From positions 26,455,274 to 26,519,273 of the forward strand of contig NC_090182.1 of NCBI RefSeq assembly GCF_024679245.1: a DNA stretch of 64,000 nucleotides, read 5' to 3'. How positions within the stretch are numbered: position 1 is the first letter of the stretch; each line of letters begins with the position of its first letter. The notes beneath the pieces were generated by a model. The model worked only from the letters and a program-made list of their open reading frames with translations, made no database searches and was not told the DNA's origin. This DNA is from Pseudorasbora parva. Lineage: Eukaryota > Chordata > Actinopteri > Cypriniformes > Gobionidae. Positions 48,554 to 60,726 of this stretch are shown in pieces. Position numbers and translations under genes: made by a program.

Positions 48554-49862
48554 CAGTCCCTGACAAAAGTCTTGTCGCTTATCTATTTTCTAGAAATACC
48601 TGATATTAACCTGACTTTTAATTAATTCATTGGTGTTAGAAATAGCTCAAATGAAAAGCTAAAACCCTCCCAAATGATGTTTAATGTACTGAAATAAATA
48701 ATTTTCACAGAAAAAATATTTATCATTTAATCAAGACAGAAAGGTCAAATTTTGGCAAAACAAAAGTTTTGTCGCCTATACAGAAATGGAACAAATTTAC
48801 TGCAAATACAAAAATATGTCAGCAAATTAAGTTGTGGTGCTGTGAGATCCAAATTTAATATCTTGTATGACTTCCATGAGCTTGAAGGACTGCATCCATG
48901 CGGTTTGGCAAGGATTCATACAATTTATTGATGAAGTCATCAGGAATAGCTAAGAAAGCAGTCTTGCATGCCTCCTAGAGTTATGGACGCAGGAAAAGTG
49001 GCAGAAAGTGGATGTTTCAGATGAATCTTCTGTTGAATTACACCACAGTCGCCACAAATATTGCTGGTGCCCGAATGGATCTGAGATTCACCCAGAAAAC
49101 AGTGAAGTCTGGTGGCGGAAAAATCATGGTCTGGGGTTACATCCAGTATGGGGGTGTGCGAGAGATCTGCAGGGTGGAAGGCAACATCAATAGTCTAAAA
49201 TACCAAGAAATCTTAGCTACCTCTTACATTCCCAACCATAAAAGAGGCCAAATTCTGCAGCAGGACGGTGCTCCATCGCATACTTCCATCTCCACATCAA
49301 AGTTCCTCAAGGTGAAGAAGATCAAGATGCTCCAGGATTGGCCAGCCCAGTAACCAGACATGAACATCATTGAGCATATGTGGGGTAGGATGAAAGAGGA
49401 CGCATGGAAGACGAAACCAAAGAATATTGATGAACTCTGGGAGGCATGCAAGACTGCTTTCTTAGCTATTCCTGATGACTTCATCAATAAATTGTATGAA
49501 TCCTTGCCAAACCGCATTGAATGCAGTCCTTCAAGCTCATGGAAGTCATACAAGATATTAAATTTGGATCTCACAGCACCACAACTTAATTTGCTGACAT
49601 ATTTTTGTATTTGCAGTAAATTTGTTCCATATCTGTATAGGCGACAAAACTTTTGTCTTGTCAAAATTTGACCTTTCTGTCTTGATTAAAGGATAAATAT
49701 TTCTTCTGTGAAAATTATTTATTTCAGTGCATTAAACATCATTTGGGAGGGTTTTAGCTTTTCATATGAGCTATTTCTAACACCAATTAATTAATTAAAA
49801 GTCAGGTTAATATCAGGTATTTCTAGAAAATAGATAAGCGACAAGACTTTTGTCAGGGACTG
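48554..49862 (+). mobile_element. Chimeric Tc1-like element with two 3' ends (copy 2)
   Basis: TA duplication at 48552-48553 and 49863-49864. 48554-48982 matches copy 1 positions 25204-25633 in the same orientation. 48983-49862 matches copy 1 positions 26089-25204 in reverse. Both ends therefore derive from the transposase 3' side, giving inverted arms of about 430 bp, and the 5' third of the element is absent. The clean TA flanks suggest the rearranged form inserted as a unit. Confidence 0.88.
48983..49671 (+). pseudogene. Tc1-like transposase, C-terminal two-thirds (copy 2)
   Basis: Resumes mid-gene just before the first catalytic D (VSDESS, in frame with TLEKW-like TQEKW). An ~11-bp deletion near 49063-49066 then shifts the frame. 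From 49070 the frame carries WGYIQYGGV, QQDGAPSHT and WPAQ, a stop at 49351-49353 (TAA where copy 1 has TCA or TCG), then NIIEHMWGRM and the C-terminal tail to 49671. Without the N-terminal DNA-binding domain it could not act even if repaired at these points. Confidence 0.85.
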
Positions 49863-50388
49863 TATTCTATTTGAAGTGTTTAAAATTAATGAAATAAACG
49901 AAATATTTTTAATTAACCTAAAATAACACTTTATTTATTTATGTTTTTTATGGATATTTTGATATATTTATTCTACAACATAAAAAGGATATTGAATGAT
50001 ATTCAGCAATGTAATGTGTAGGGCACAAATAGCATTTATAGTCCATATCTAATATTTTTCAGTGTCTTTTACCTTTGACAGTGTTAAACATGGTGTCACA
50101 CGGATGGGAATATGCATGCAAATGATATGCAGATGAGGTCATGCATAGTAAAACTAGGCGTTGTAAGCTCCATATATGGTGATTTCGGGGAGGAGACCGG
50201 GTGGAGAAGCACATACACACAATCTGCTGCTGGCTGTGATTTATAAAGGGATTTTTGCGCAGGTTCTGGCATACACATGGTTTTATAAATCAGAATTTTT
50301 TTGTATGTACGCAAAATCTAGCTTCAGTACGTACGTACACTTTTAGGATGAAATCTACGTAAAGTTTTATAAATGAGACCCCTGGCCT

Positions 50389-52723
50389 GAAGACATCTAC
50401 ATGCCAAGTAGTTACAGTCATTGCCACCTGTGGGCAACAGGAAGTGATGTGTTTAACACTCTCATGCACAACTAGCAACATACTAAAATTGAGCAATTGA
50501 GTACTAAAAGGCTAGAAACATTCTAGAATATGCTAGAAACCCTTAGCTAAGTGCTAAAGCATGCTATTAAGGCCGTTACATACTCCGCAAGAAAAAAAAT
50601 TATATCTTTTTGTTCTCGCAGCCCCAGTTTGGGAGTTCTCGCAGCTTGTTCTCAACACTTTTTTCTTGTGGGTGTCCGAGAACTATTGTGTGATTGGTCA
50701 GAAATTCAATGTGGGCGGGGTAACACAGAGAAAAGGAGATATTCAGCACCTGTTTTCTTGTGAAGTATGGAATGTACTGGCCAGAATGAACTTTGTTCTT
50801 GTTGTTGCCACCTCAACAAAACAAGCAAACTTCTTTGTTCTTGTAGACTATGTACAAAGCTTTACCGTCACGAACAGGAAATTGCTGTAACTCAAGCATA
50901 CAATATCCAATCTACCTCAGACTTCACGTTTGATAAGTGCCCTGGTCTGATGACCTCTATACGCCAAAATGTAAATGCTTTAAAATAGAGCAAGTTTTAG
51001 GGCCGGGCGATTATACTAAAATAGTATAAATGATTTAGATTTTTAGATAGCTAAATTGTATTTATTTTGTGTATTAGGTATATCAGTACAATGGTGTCTT
51101 GGAAACACGCCTGAGCATTTGAATGTAATTAAAGTCTGATGAAACTGAAGTAGCAACTGATCTTCTTTTCTGTGCAACTTCTTTGCAGCTAAGATTTGCA
51201 GGGGAAAAAAAATCAGTTTTGATGAAAAAGGTTAGTGTAGTCTAAATAGTGTGTACAGCCATATGCATAGCCTTTCAAAATATACTCCATACTTTATACA
51301 AAGCAGATGTTTTAAATGTTATTAGAGACCATGAAGAAACATTTCACCCCCTCATTAAAATTTTCAAAAAAGAGTTGGTAAAAAACAGCATCCTAGGATC
51401 ATATGCTGGGATACTGGCTCATTGTGAGAGACTGAAGGACTGTCATGCACGTCTTTTTGATGTGTATCAAAATTGTGTATCAGTGTTGAATCTAGCTGTG
51501 TTTTAGATGATTCAGTGGTTCTTTGGTTCAAAAGAATTTGTTCACAGTCCAGACATCATTATTATTTTCAGACAGTACATTTGCAGATCTGTTTTGTTGT
51601 GTTAGCGGTGCAGAAATTAAACACATCACCTTTAGAAAGAGCCATTAGTGATTATGTGAATGCAACATGTGTTCTTTACATTGACATTTGATTCAGAGTT
51701 ACACTCTTGGCATTTTACCTCATTCTTTCTTTATGCTCCATATGCAAAATGGAAGGGATATTATTGCTGGAGCACACTAATGCTAATGGCTTACCTACTT
51801 TCTTCTCAAAACAAAACCTTGAACTCTAGAATGTGACTGAAGATGAATCACTGAGTGATTTTCCCCAGTCCCGGTGAGTATCACGGGGGTGGCTGGATGA
51901 AAGATTGAGATACTGTATGTGATTTCCTCTGGATTCAGTTTTCTCCCAACACAGCTAGTCATTACTTTTGTAAAAGTCTAAAATTTCTTCACAGAGAGGG
52001 CAAAGGGGAACTGTAATAATGCCCACCAAAGCCTTTTGATTTAGGATCAATGGGTTACATCTATGGAAGCAGAACTTTGAGGTGCCTGCTAAATGTCGTC
52101 ACACCAGTGATCACAGAATAACCACTGGAGCTAAGATGCTGTTTTAATGTCTTATAAACTGTAGAATAACAAGCTTCATTAAACAGGACTTAAATGTGCT
52201 CATTAAGCATTTGCTATGGGCTACAGCCTCATATCTTTTATTTCAACCCTAAAAATATGCGATTAACTGAGCTCAGCTGTCATCACTCTGAAATCTGTGC
52301 TTATGTGATCATGCGGCTTCAGTAAGCTATCTGAGGTTATTTTACTCTGAATCCTGCCATTGCCAGTCACATACATTGGTTATTGTATGTGACCTGTGCT
52401 GGCAAAATGAGTCACACAGGCTAGAGCCAGAGCTAGAAAAAAAGTAAAATAAGTTCATTTTGGTCAAATTTCACAAAAATGAGCTCATGAAGCCCTCGTC
52501 TAGTGATCCCAATGTTCCAAATATTTTTTCTATTTTTTTACAGTGTAGTTTTTCTGAGAGGAGTACCTTTTATTTGTCTCTCTGATCTTACTCGTGCTGA
52601 CATGTCCGAAACATACACACAAAGACGATAGCACACGATCCTGATACACACACATGCACAGCGTTACAGTATATCAAAATATCTGTCTTGGCGAGCATTT
52701 ATGCAAACATGATCTGTTATATC
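50389..52723. other. Non-coding stretch with minor repeat pieces
   Basis: About 2.3 kb. A partner-less hAT terminus TAGGGCCGGGCGATTA lies near 50999. The open frames at 50551-50988 and 51249-51691 have no recognisable domain. No gene supported. Confidence 0.35.
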
Positions 52724-52727
52724 TTAA

Positions 52728-53479
52728 AGGGTTAGTTCAACCAAAAAAAGAAAATTCTGTCATTAATTGCTTACCCTCATGTTGTTCCAGACCCGTAAGA
52801 CCTCCGTTCATCTTCAGAACACAAATGAAGATATTTTTGTTGAAATCCGATGGCTCAGACAGGCCTTCATTGACACCAATGTCATTTCCTCTCTCAAGAC
52901 CCATAAAAGACACTAAAGACGTTGTTACAAAGTCCATCTCGCTACAGTGGCTCTACAATAATTTTATGAAGCGACAATAATAGTTTTTGTGCGCAAATAA
53001 AACGCTAAATAACGACTTATATATTGATGGGCAATTTCAAAACACTGATTCATAAAGCAAATATGAATCGTATCGAATCAATGGTTCGGATCGCCAAAGT
53101 CACATGATTTCACAGTTTGGCGGTTTAACATGCAATCTGAATTCTTTCCTCTGTTTAAGCACCAAGGCTTTAGGAAGAAGTGTTTTGAAATCAGTCTTTT
53201 TTTCTTTTTTTTGCGCACAAAAACTATTCTTGTCACAATTATTTTATTTTATTTATTTTTATTTACTTAATTATTTTTATTATTTTGGCTTTGTAATGAC
53301 GGCTTTAGTGTCTTTTATGGGTCTTGAGAGAGGAAATGACATTGTGGCCAATGGAGGCCTTTCTGAGTCACTGGATTTCAACAAAAATATCCTAATTTGA
53401 ACAATGTTCTTACGGGTATTGAATGGCATGAGAGTAAGTAATTAATGATAGAATTTTCATTTTTAGGTGAACTAACCCT
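52728..53479. mobile_element. TTAA-flanked foldback MITE
   Basis: TTAA at 52724-52727 and 53480-53483. Ends AGGGTTAGTTCAACC and GGTGAACTAACCCT are inverted, and pairing extends inward (GGGTCTTGAGAGAGGAAATG with its complement) for about 210 bp. The middle carries the ATTCGGATCGCCA loop also seen at 18944-19448. Open frames across it merely translate the repeat. Confidence 0.8.
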
Positions 53480-53483
53480 TTAA

Positions 53484-55232
53484 GTGAATGTTTGGTTAAC
53501 ATCTAATGATTATATTAGATCTGTGCGGTACAGTAGGTCTTATAGGCTGTCTGTTACATTAATGGTAATCAAATAATTGTGGTATCACGGAGAAAAAAAA
53601 GTTAAAATATATATTTTTCATATAGATATTTGGTTTTGACTTGGTGTGTGCCAATTTTTCTGTTATAACAAGGGATTTTAAGGTATGGTTGCTACCTGAT
53701 TTTTGTTTTGGAACCTTCAGAAAGCTTTAACCCAAAACTGAGTTTGCTGACTCCATCGACTTCAAACAGATGTAGCTCGGTCATTTTATGTATTTTCTAT
53801 TGAGTCATACATCCTTTTGAAGATTTTTGTGAATGTCAATATAACTAACTAATGTTTGCAAATTTGCTCATTGCAACTCTTTTTCCCAGCAGGGGTCACA
53901 TATATTAAATGACAGACCTAGGGTGATGATTAAGAGCAGATATTTACATGTTTTCTCCCCTGACCATGCTAGTAATAAAAACATAACCTTCTCCCTGGAG
54001 TCTGCTTTACCCTTCAGGCACTAAATGTGGTCTTGTAATTTATTAAGAATTTATTTTATTGTTCCCCATCGACCGCTTGACTGAGGCAGACTAAAGAGTA
54101 GCTGTTGTATGTGATGTCATCATAACGCATCATTCATTTTCCCCTCAGGGACCCTTGCCTATCTATAATATAAATGTAATGTCATTCCTCCACAACGCCT
54201 AGTGTAGCCAAACATTTTTACTATAATTAACAGCATTAACAAATTCACAATTTCCGCAAAAAACATTAAGCGATTAATGGTTGCTGAAAATTCAGGTGTT
54301 GGGTGGTGGATACTTCTAGAGAGTTCTGGAGAGGAGAAATGTCAGCGGTAATCAGAGACGCAGAATTCCCGTAGCTTCTGGCAGCAAGTGTTTACTTTCA
54401 CATACACACACTCCCCAGTTGACGTCTCGGATATCTCAAAAAAAAATTGCCCACTCAACTTTTTTTCTTTTTTGGGCAAAGTGCAATTTGTCTACCTTGA
54501 TATACATTTGAATTTAGAACAACAACTGGATTGTGTAAAATCTGACTATATTTGTATAAGCTGTGAAAAGTGAGTCTTATTGAAATAGGCTTTATATTCC
54601 TGTCAAATATTTCTTGCCAACTGTTCCCATGGTGATGCTTTCAGCACTCAAGGTCATAAAGTGCCATTTAAGATACTGTAAAGAGCAGTTTATCAAATGA
54701 AAGAATGTGCTGTGGTATAAGGTACAGCAGAGCAACATTTTACTGTATTGAACCAAGCTTAGGAATAGAATTCAATGTTTCTATGTAAATGGTTGTCGAC
54801 AAAAAATAACAGTTTATTATTAACAGTTTGTTTCTCTTTGTATTGGCTCGGCCTCATTGTGTTTTTACTTTTTTCATTACTCTGAAAGTTCGCGTTTGCA
54901 TATTCAAGACAGACTGTCGGCTTGTGTAATAAGTGCTGGAAATTTTACATCAATTTTATAAATCAGTAGGTGGTCTTCATGAGAGAGTCAATGAATCATT
55001 CTTTAAACCAGTTCATTCAAAAACACATTAATTTTTGTGACCAGTCCATTCAAACACCGATCCAACTGTTTCAGAAGTATTTTCTTTGGCAGAGCAAAAA
55101 TACAGAAAGTAACTTGCAGCATTGTGTCTAAAATGTGAATAGCTTAATTAAATTAGCGTAAATATTAACTTATTGTTATGGAATGGTTTATTTATTAAAA
55201 TAAATATCACACTTGCTGTAGTGCCATTTATA
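53484..55232. other. Non-coding stretch
   Basis: No gene or bounded repeat. A moderately complex block at about 54060-54210 might be regulatory but has little to support it. Confidence 0.35.
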
Positions 55233-55349
55233 CACTGTAAAAAAAAAATATATATAAAAAAAATTAGGTCTTCAATTAAAAATTTTCTAGTGACTGATCA
55301 CATCTAAATTTTTCAGTTGGCCAAATTGAATTTTTGTGAATTAAATTGC

Positions 55350-56798
55350 TAGCCTGACAAGCCAGACCCACATCAAGATGTTTGGTTTGGAAACTCAAAG
55401 ACCATTGACAGCTCAATCCGAGGGGCGGATAAACGGTTGTCTTTCAAACTCCCTCTGCACACAACTGGATAGCGCTTCAACAAACCAGAGCAACGAAGGT
55501 GAAGAAGAGCTAGCTGATAGTTTAAACTTTTGCCGTATCCGGTCGGCAAAACTCAGAACACATTTTCCATTTTTAAGAATGACTTCAGTGCCGTTCTTTG
55601 TTCTTTTCTCAGAGAAAAGCTTAACTCCAAGTCTACCAGAGTCGCAGTCAAAGCTGATTCGAAAGACCGCCGTTCACCAGCTTCTGTGTTTACTAGTAGC
55701 ATGCAAGCGCATTAAGCCCCGCCAACCGACTCTATACATTGTAACAGTCTTCAGCCTGCAATGAGTTAAGTGCAGCTGTAGTAGTGATCCTCCCTGGTAG
55801 GGGGCAGTATTAACTTTAGGCAAGCTTGGATAAGTGGATAGAAGATTAATTGATTGAGGGTTGGTTTGTGTGCCCATGTGCATGGTAGCAGTGTTTGAAC
55901 TGATCTGCATTTGAGGAACCCTTGTTGAGAAGCATTTTTGCTTCATTTTCAACTGTGAGTATGGTTATTTGTTTTGTCTTCATTTAATTATGAAAGAGGT
56001 AGTTCGATTAATAATTTTGTATAAAACAAAACTAATGGGTACAATTTCCTGTGGTTGACAGGTATTATGTTAAACAAATATTATTTAGTTTTTTTTCTGT
56101 TTGTAGACGGGATGTTTGATGCATGTGATCATATTGGGGATTGAATTGGAATCTTCATTGATATTGTTGACAAGAACTTAAGTTGACCAAATTGTCTTCT
56201 CTTCTATGGATTTGCATTGGGGACTGCTTTGATGTTCTACAATACGGACTACCATTGTGATTCAAGGACATCAGTTACTTCAGTCGATTTCTCCTCTGAA
56301 CTCCTTCAGTGTTTAACACAGATATGACTGGTTTCTTTGACTCTTACACATAGTGTTTGTAAAAGCAAATACTTAATACATCGTTTGATCAAGATGGATT
56401 AATGTTTGATCTCAGATGCACAAGTGGGGTGTGAATGATACTAGCACGGTTGTGGTTGTAGTATAATGTGGTGGTTGTTATATGCTCATTATAATTGAAA
56501 GAAATTCAGGTAAAAGGAACAAACAACCAGAAGTTGTGTGGCTGCCTTATTTTATCAAGCAGAATTAATCATCGTTTATGTTGGAAACCCACCCAAAATC
56601 AGATATATAACTGTCTTTGTTTTAAATATAATTGTGAGCTGTTATAACATGATGTGATTGGCCTGACCAGAGTTTGGTTTTTATAGCTCAGAAGGTATTG
56701 AGAGTTGCTAGAAGACCCGCGGCAGATTAGATTTGCTGCCGCTAGGGTTTAGATTTAGGGTTTAGATTTAGGGTTTAGAAAAATAGATTTCTAGGCTA
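55350..56798 (+). mobile_element. Middle layer: TAGCCT-ended MITE, split copy
   Basis: TAGCCTGACAAGCCAGAC to CTAGGCTA. Collinear with the 46091-46604 copy as far as ACTCTATACA (55738), and again from GATGTGATTGG (56651). The ~0.91 kb between is absent from that copy. The right part carries a GGGTTTAGATTTA triplication (about 56745-56780). Confidence 0.75.
55740..56649. mobile_element. Inner layer: 910-bp insert with TG...CA ends
   Basis: Begins TGTAACAG and ends CTGTTATAACA, so TG...CA with short imperfect inversion, as solo LTRs have. It holds a TTTGTATAAAAC TATA-like sequence near 56018. No exact target duplication is left. A solo LTR is possible; a small DNA element is the alternative. 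Confidence 0.45.
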
Positions 56799-56875
56799 TT
56801 AAATTGCATCAATTCACAGAAATTCAATTTTGCCAACTGATTTTTGAATATTTTTTTAAACAGTGTATTATGAGT

Positions 56876-57825
56876 TGTGATAATATTCAGACCAATAGTA
56901 CCCTTGATTGTGTGATGTCCTAGTTAACAATTTTTGGTTCTCAGAATTTTCCCTGAATGTTAGTTTTTGGTTCCCAGGACGTTCTTTTTTTTTTTTTTTT
57001 TTTTTTAAAGGTTTTTTATTGGTTAGTAAGGAAAGTTTATTTTGTTTTTTTAATTTGACTTAACTTAAAGTAACTTAACCACAGGGTTGTTGCATCTGAA
57101 CCAAGAGCTGGGTAACACAACTACCCAAGCAGTGACTCAACAGGCTAAACAAAGTGTTATGGTTGAAAAAATAACCTGTTATTTTATGTTTTTTGAGTGT
57201 ATCATCACCATCTACAACGTCAGTGCAATGAGAGATAGTTATCGTAATGTGTGATGATTTTTGATCAGATTATCTCTGTCCTCTAGATCCTTCCAGTGTG
57301 TGTTTATAAGGGTCTGTGGCAGATCTGTTATTCTCAGTGGGATAGTTCCCCTGCAGCATGTGTTCAGCATTCATATCAGAAAACACAGATCCAGCATCCT
57401 CACAGGGAGCTGCACTAAACATGCCTCACCATTCTCTTCCTCTCTGTATTGGTCTCAAGATTGCTGACTTGGGAGCCTGTAATCATTATCTCAGAAGTCT
57501 TGTATTGAACAGAAGTAGTCTAGTAATATGTGCCACACTGAACTGAGGCTGTGCTCTTCACCCAGGCCACCTTCTCTGTCAACACAAATTATTCATGAAG
57601 CTATTCCAGCCATCAGCCCCCACCGTAGCAGATCACGAACTGACGCTAGACCTGAAGGTCAAATCTGAAGGAGTTACAGTAAAGGACATTGGTAGACAAA
57701 CACGTTTTTTCTTTTCATCTGTACTGCAGGTTTTATAATAATCATACAGTATGTACTTTACGTAACTCACTAGTGTTAAATCAAACACTACACTGAAATA
57801 GGGCACAATGTACTGTATAAATATG
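56876..57825. other. Non-coding stretch
   Basis: T-rich tract at 56986-57005. Nothing else supported. Confidence 0.35.
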
Positions 57826-57992
57826 GAATTTTCCGTATTGTTTTTTTTTTTACAGGTGTTTTACCTATATTTTGAGTTACACATTGCATTAGTTTGTGTT
57901 TAAGGGTTAATGGAAATTTCTGTAAAAATTACTGGATAATGTACTGTCAGAAAATTACCAGTACATTTTCCGTTTTTATTTTTTACAGTGTA
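57826..57992. repeat. CTGTAAAA/TTTTACAG repeat fragment
   Basis: Ends TTTTTTACAGTGTAG and has internal ACTGGATAATGTACTG, akin to CACTGTAA-ended elements at 29204 and 55233. Confidence 0.4.
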
Positions 57993-58507
57993 GTACAAAT
58001 CGGGGTTGTGCTCTTTTTACCAAATGCATTGTCTGTCTAAAAAAAAAAAACTATAGTATGAATTTGTGTTTTCAAAATATAAAGATACTTTCTACAGAAC
58101 ATTTTCATGTTTTTATATAAAAGGGTTATATCTTCACATTATTTCAAAAAGGGGCACTTTTGGTTATTAAGGGCACTACATTTTATTTGTTTCTAAGATG
58201 AAATCTCAAATTGTTAAATGGCTGTTGTTTGTCTCACTCTGTAGAGCTCAATACTTTGCAGAGTAAGTGTGTTTGTCTAGGCCACATTTCTTTCTTTTAA
58301 AGAATTGGTGTCTGACAGAATGAGGTTGCTGTGATGAGAACAGAGATTGTAGGTTTATTTTGGGTCACTTCAGGTGTCTTCAAATTACTGACAAAAATAG
58401 CTAATTTTGCCTTTTCTTTTTTTAAATTAAACTTTAATTGTCTTCAATTGCCTTCCCATGTGTGTCGGGTTTGCTGTTATGTAATCCATTTATATTTGCA
58501 TCTGCGA

Positions 58508-58932
58508 AACGTACTCGGTTACTTTCGTAACCTCGGTTCCCTGAGAGAGAGGAACGAGTATTACGTATGGGAAAAACTCCTTTTCTCGAGAATGTGAAGC
58601 AAAACTTTTAATAAAGGTATCTATGTAAAGCGCAGTGAGCTGCACGGCCATAGCCCAGCGCGAGGAGCGCTCTGATTGGCCGGGCTGCGGCAACTGCAGG
58701 AACCTATGGTGAGGCGGCTGAGAGGAACGAACCAATGGGGGGCGTTCCAGAAGCCCGCCGAAAAAGGTGCTTATATTTGCATACAGGAGGCTATATAAGA
58801 CCCTAATTCGCCATAGGTGTCAGGTTTTAAGATCGACTGAAGCGATACCTGAGAAGCATAAACACGGCACGGAACGTAATACTCGTTCCTCTCTCTCAGG
58901 GAACCGAGGTTACGAAAGTAACCGAGTACGTT
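58508..58932. repeat. DIRS-type terminal region: perfect 58-bp inverted repeat
   Basis: 58508-58565 and 58875-58932 are exact reverse complements (58 bp each), beginning AACGTACTCGGTTACTTTCG. The CGGTTCCCTGAGAGAG core resembles fish DIRS termini. The 309-bp spacer has a GCTATATAAGAC TATA box (+ strand, about 58790) and GATTGGCC. This fits a DIRS inverted terminal repeat (58508-58874) followed by an internal complementary region (58875-58932). Confidence 0.6.
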
Positions 58933-59203
58933 CCCTTTCGAGAGAGGTTCCTCGTATTACGTATGGGAACACAATGTAAAGCGCCGTGTGTGCTGACTGA
59001 CCCAGTATACCCAAAGCACATGTTATAAACCCCCGAGACACCGACAGAGGCGGCTTATAAGGGGAATGAAGAACCGGAAGAGTCGGTTCGTTTGAACAGC
59101 TGATCGGACATAGTCGGATCTTATGATGAATGAATAGTGCTTAAGGACTAATGTGTACAGGCCAAAATGTAAGGCAATCTGTTTGCCAGGGTCAAGATAG
59201 AGC

Positions 59204-60089
59204 CTAGATGGAGAGAAGCCCTGCTTGTAGAGCTGGAACCTCCAACTTGTAGAATCTGATAAAAGTGGACGGAGAGGCCCAGCCTGCCGCCGCACAGATA
59301 TCTTCCAAAGAAATGTCACACGACCAAGCCCAAGATGAGGCCATGCCTCTAGAGGAGTGGGCTTAAATGCCTGTAGGACAGGTTAGGTCCTGGACCTATA
59401 TGCTAGTGGGACTGCATCCACTATCCAGTGTGAGAGACTGTTTCATGACAGCACAAACTTTAGTGCGGCCACCGAAGCAATGAAGAGCTGATCCGACTGC
59501 CTGAAGGGGGCGGAGCGCTCTAGATACAATCTCAATGCTCTGACTGGGCAGAATAGGTTTGCGTCTTATTCTCTCTGAGACGCGGGTTAAGCAGTGCAAA
59601 GACCTGCATACTGAAGGGGTTGATAGCACTTTCAGCATAAAACCATGCCTCGGTTTGAGCGCAACCTTGAAGTTGCTGGACCCAAACTCAAGACAGGAAG
59701 GGCTCACGGAGAGTGCAGGTAAGCCACCCACTCGGTTAACCGAGGCCACAGCCAGCAGAAAAACGGTTTTGAGTGATATGTGCTTCAAGCTCGTGTTCTG
59801 AAGTGGTTAGGAGGGGGAACCCTTCACGGCCTCCAAAACCATGGCGAGGTCCCAAATAGGGACCGAGGTAGGGGCAAGGCGGGCTGAATCTCCTGGCCCC
59901 TTTAAGAAAACACACAATAAGATCACTTTTCCCTAGTGAATGTGCCGCGATCGGAGCGTGGCTAGCTGCTATGGCGGAGACACACACCCCGAGTATGGAG
60001 GGGGGACGACCCGCATCCATTAGCTCTTGGAGAAAGCGAGCGGTTCCGCCAGTTCGCATGAGTGTGCGTCGATGTTTCGCGTAGCACAT
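59204..60089 (-). pseudogene. DIRS tyrosine recombinase, frameshifted
   Basis: Spread over several frames. SILGVCVSAIAASHAPI and VCFLKGARRFSPP (N-terminal core) are in the 60089-59736 frame. LKTVFLLAVASVNRVGG, with the box-A arginine, and ALSVSPSCLEF are in the 59788-59396 frame. After a frameshift near 59345 come HSSRGMASSWAW (the H-x-x-R motif) and TFIRFYKLEV with the nucleophile tyrosine, ending at TAG 59204-59206. The enzyme would integrate a circular DNA intermediate. All catalytic motifs remain visible although the reading frame does not. Confidence 0.8.
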
Positions 60090-60170
60090 TGGTTAGAAAA
60101 CCACTGACCACTTCAAGCAGAGCTGCCAGATAGCAGGGGCTCTAGCTTCCGAAATAGTGTTCATAACTTG

Positions 60171-60690
60171 TCAGAGAGGTTCCCGGATACCGTTGATGGG
60201 CCATACGTGGAGGGCCCACAGCTCGGGATTGGGATGCCAGACCTTCCCTTTCATTGGCAGAATAGGCATGGGGCTGTGTCTGACAGCTGAAACAGTATGG
60301 AGAACCATGTGCGGTTCTTCCAAAGTGGGGCTATTAAAAAGCACAGGCTGCAGCTGGATCGCGATCGGAGGGAACATATAGAGGGAGTCTGGGCCAACAT
60401 GGGCCAGGGCATCCCTGCGTTTGCAGAAAAAATATTGGGCAGCGTGTGCTGTGCAAGCTGAATTGTTTGCGGGTAAAGGGACCATCCCCCTGGGGACATG
60501 GGTCCTCTGGATAACATGTCCGGACCCTGATTCAGAATACCTGGCACGTAAGCCGCCCTTAGGGAGCTCAGATTGTGCTCTGCCCATAAAAGGAGATGCT
60601 TAGCCATGCAGTGAACAGAGTCTGATCTCGGCTGCCCTAGCGATTTTATGTACATTATCAAGACGTGGTGGTTCTTATCCCGTAAGTCTT
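60171..60690 (-). pseudogene. DIRS RNase H and connector remnant
   Basis: The 60661-60251 frame reads KHLLLWAEHNLSSLRAAYVP, then GILNQGPDMLSRG, typical of the RNase H end of DIRS pol. After a frameshift, DALAHVGPDSLYMFPPIAI and WALHVWPINGIREPL follow in the 60587-60171 frame. Confidence 0.75.
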
Positions 60691-60726
60691 GAGTCTATGA
60701 CAATGACTGTACTGATAAGCCTGCCC

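Larger units (their letters stand above)
48303..50388. mobile_element. GGGGTCTCATTTATAAA MITE hosting a Tc1 insertion
   Basis: CTGGGGTCTCATTTATAAA at the left and TTTATAAATGAGACCCCTGG at the right are terminal inverted repeats; TACGTACG motifs occur near both ends. The 2.09-kb span includes the 1309-bp Tc1-like element, so the element itself is about 0.78 kb. Non-coding. Confidence 0.75.
55233..56875. mobile_element. Outer layer of triple nest: CACTGTAAAAA-ended MITE
   Basis: ACACTGTAAAAAAAAAATA at the left and TTTTTTTAAACAGTGTA at the right are inverted. Just inside, CAGTTGGCCAAATTGAATTT and AAATTCAATTTTGCCAACTG are also complementary. Everything between 55350 and 56798 belongs to a later insertion. 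Confidence 0.65.

Noticed and set aside
49224..49664. 146-codon minus-strand frame
   Set aside because: Antisense shadow of the Tc1-like transposase fragment.
52654..53400. Open frames of 108, 66 and 98 codons
   Set aside because: Translations of the foldback MITE at 52728-53479, including its two inverted arms.
56745..56780. Telomere-like GGGTTTAGATTTA repeats
   Set aside because: Fish telomeres are TTAGGG; only three imperfect units inside a MITE, best seen as slippage.
59559..60603. Plus-strand open frames of 60-80 codons
   Set aside because: Antisense to DIRS tyrosine recombinase and RNase H remnants.
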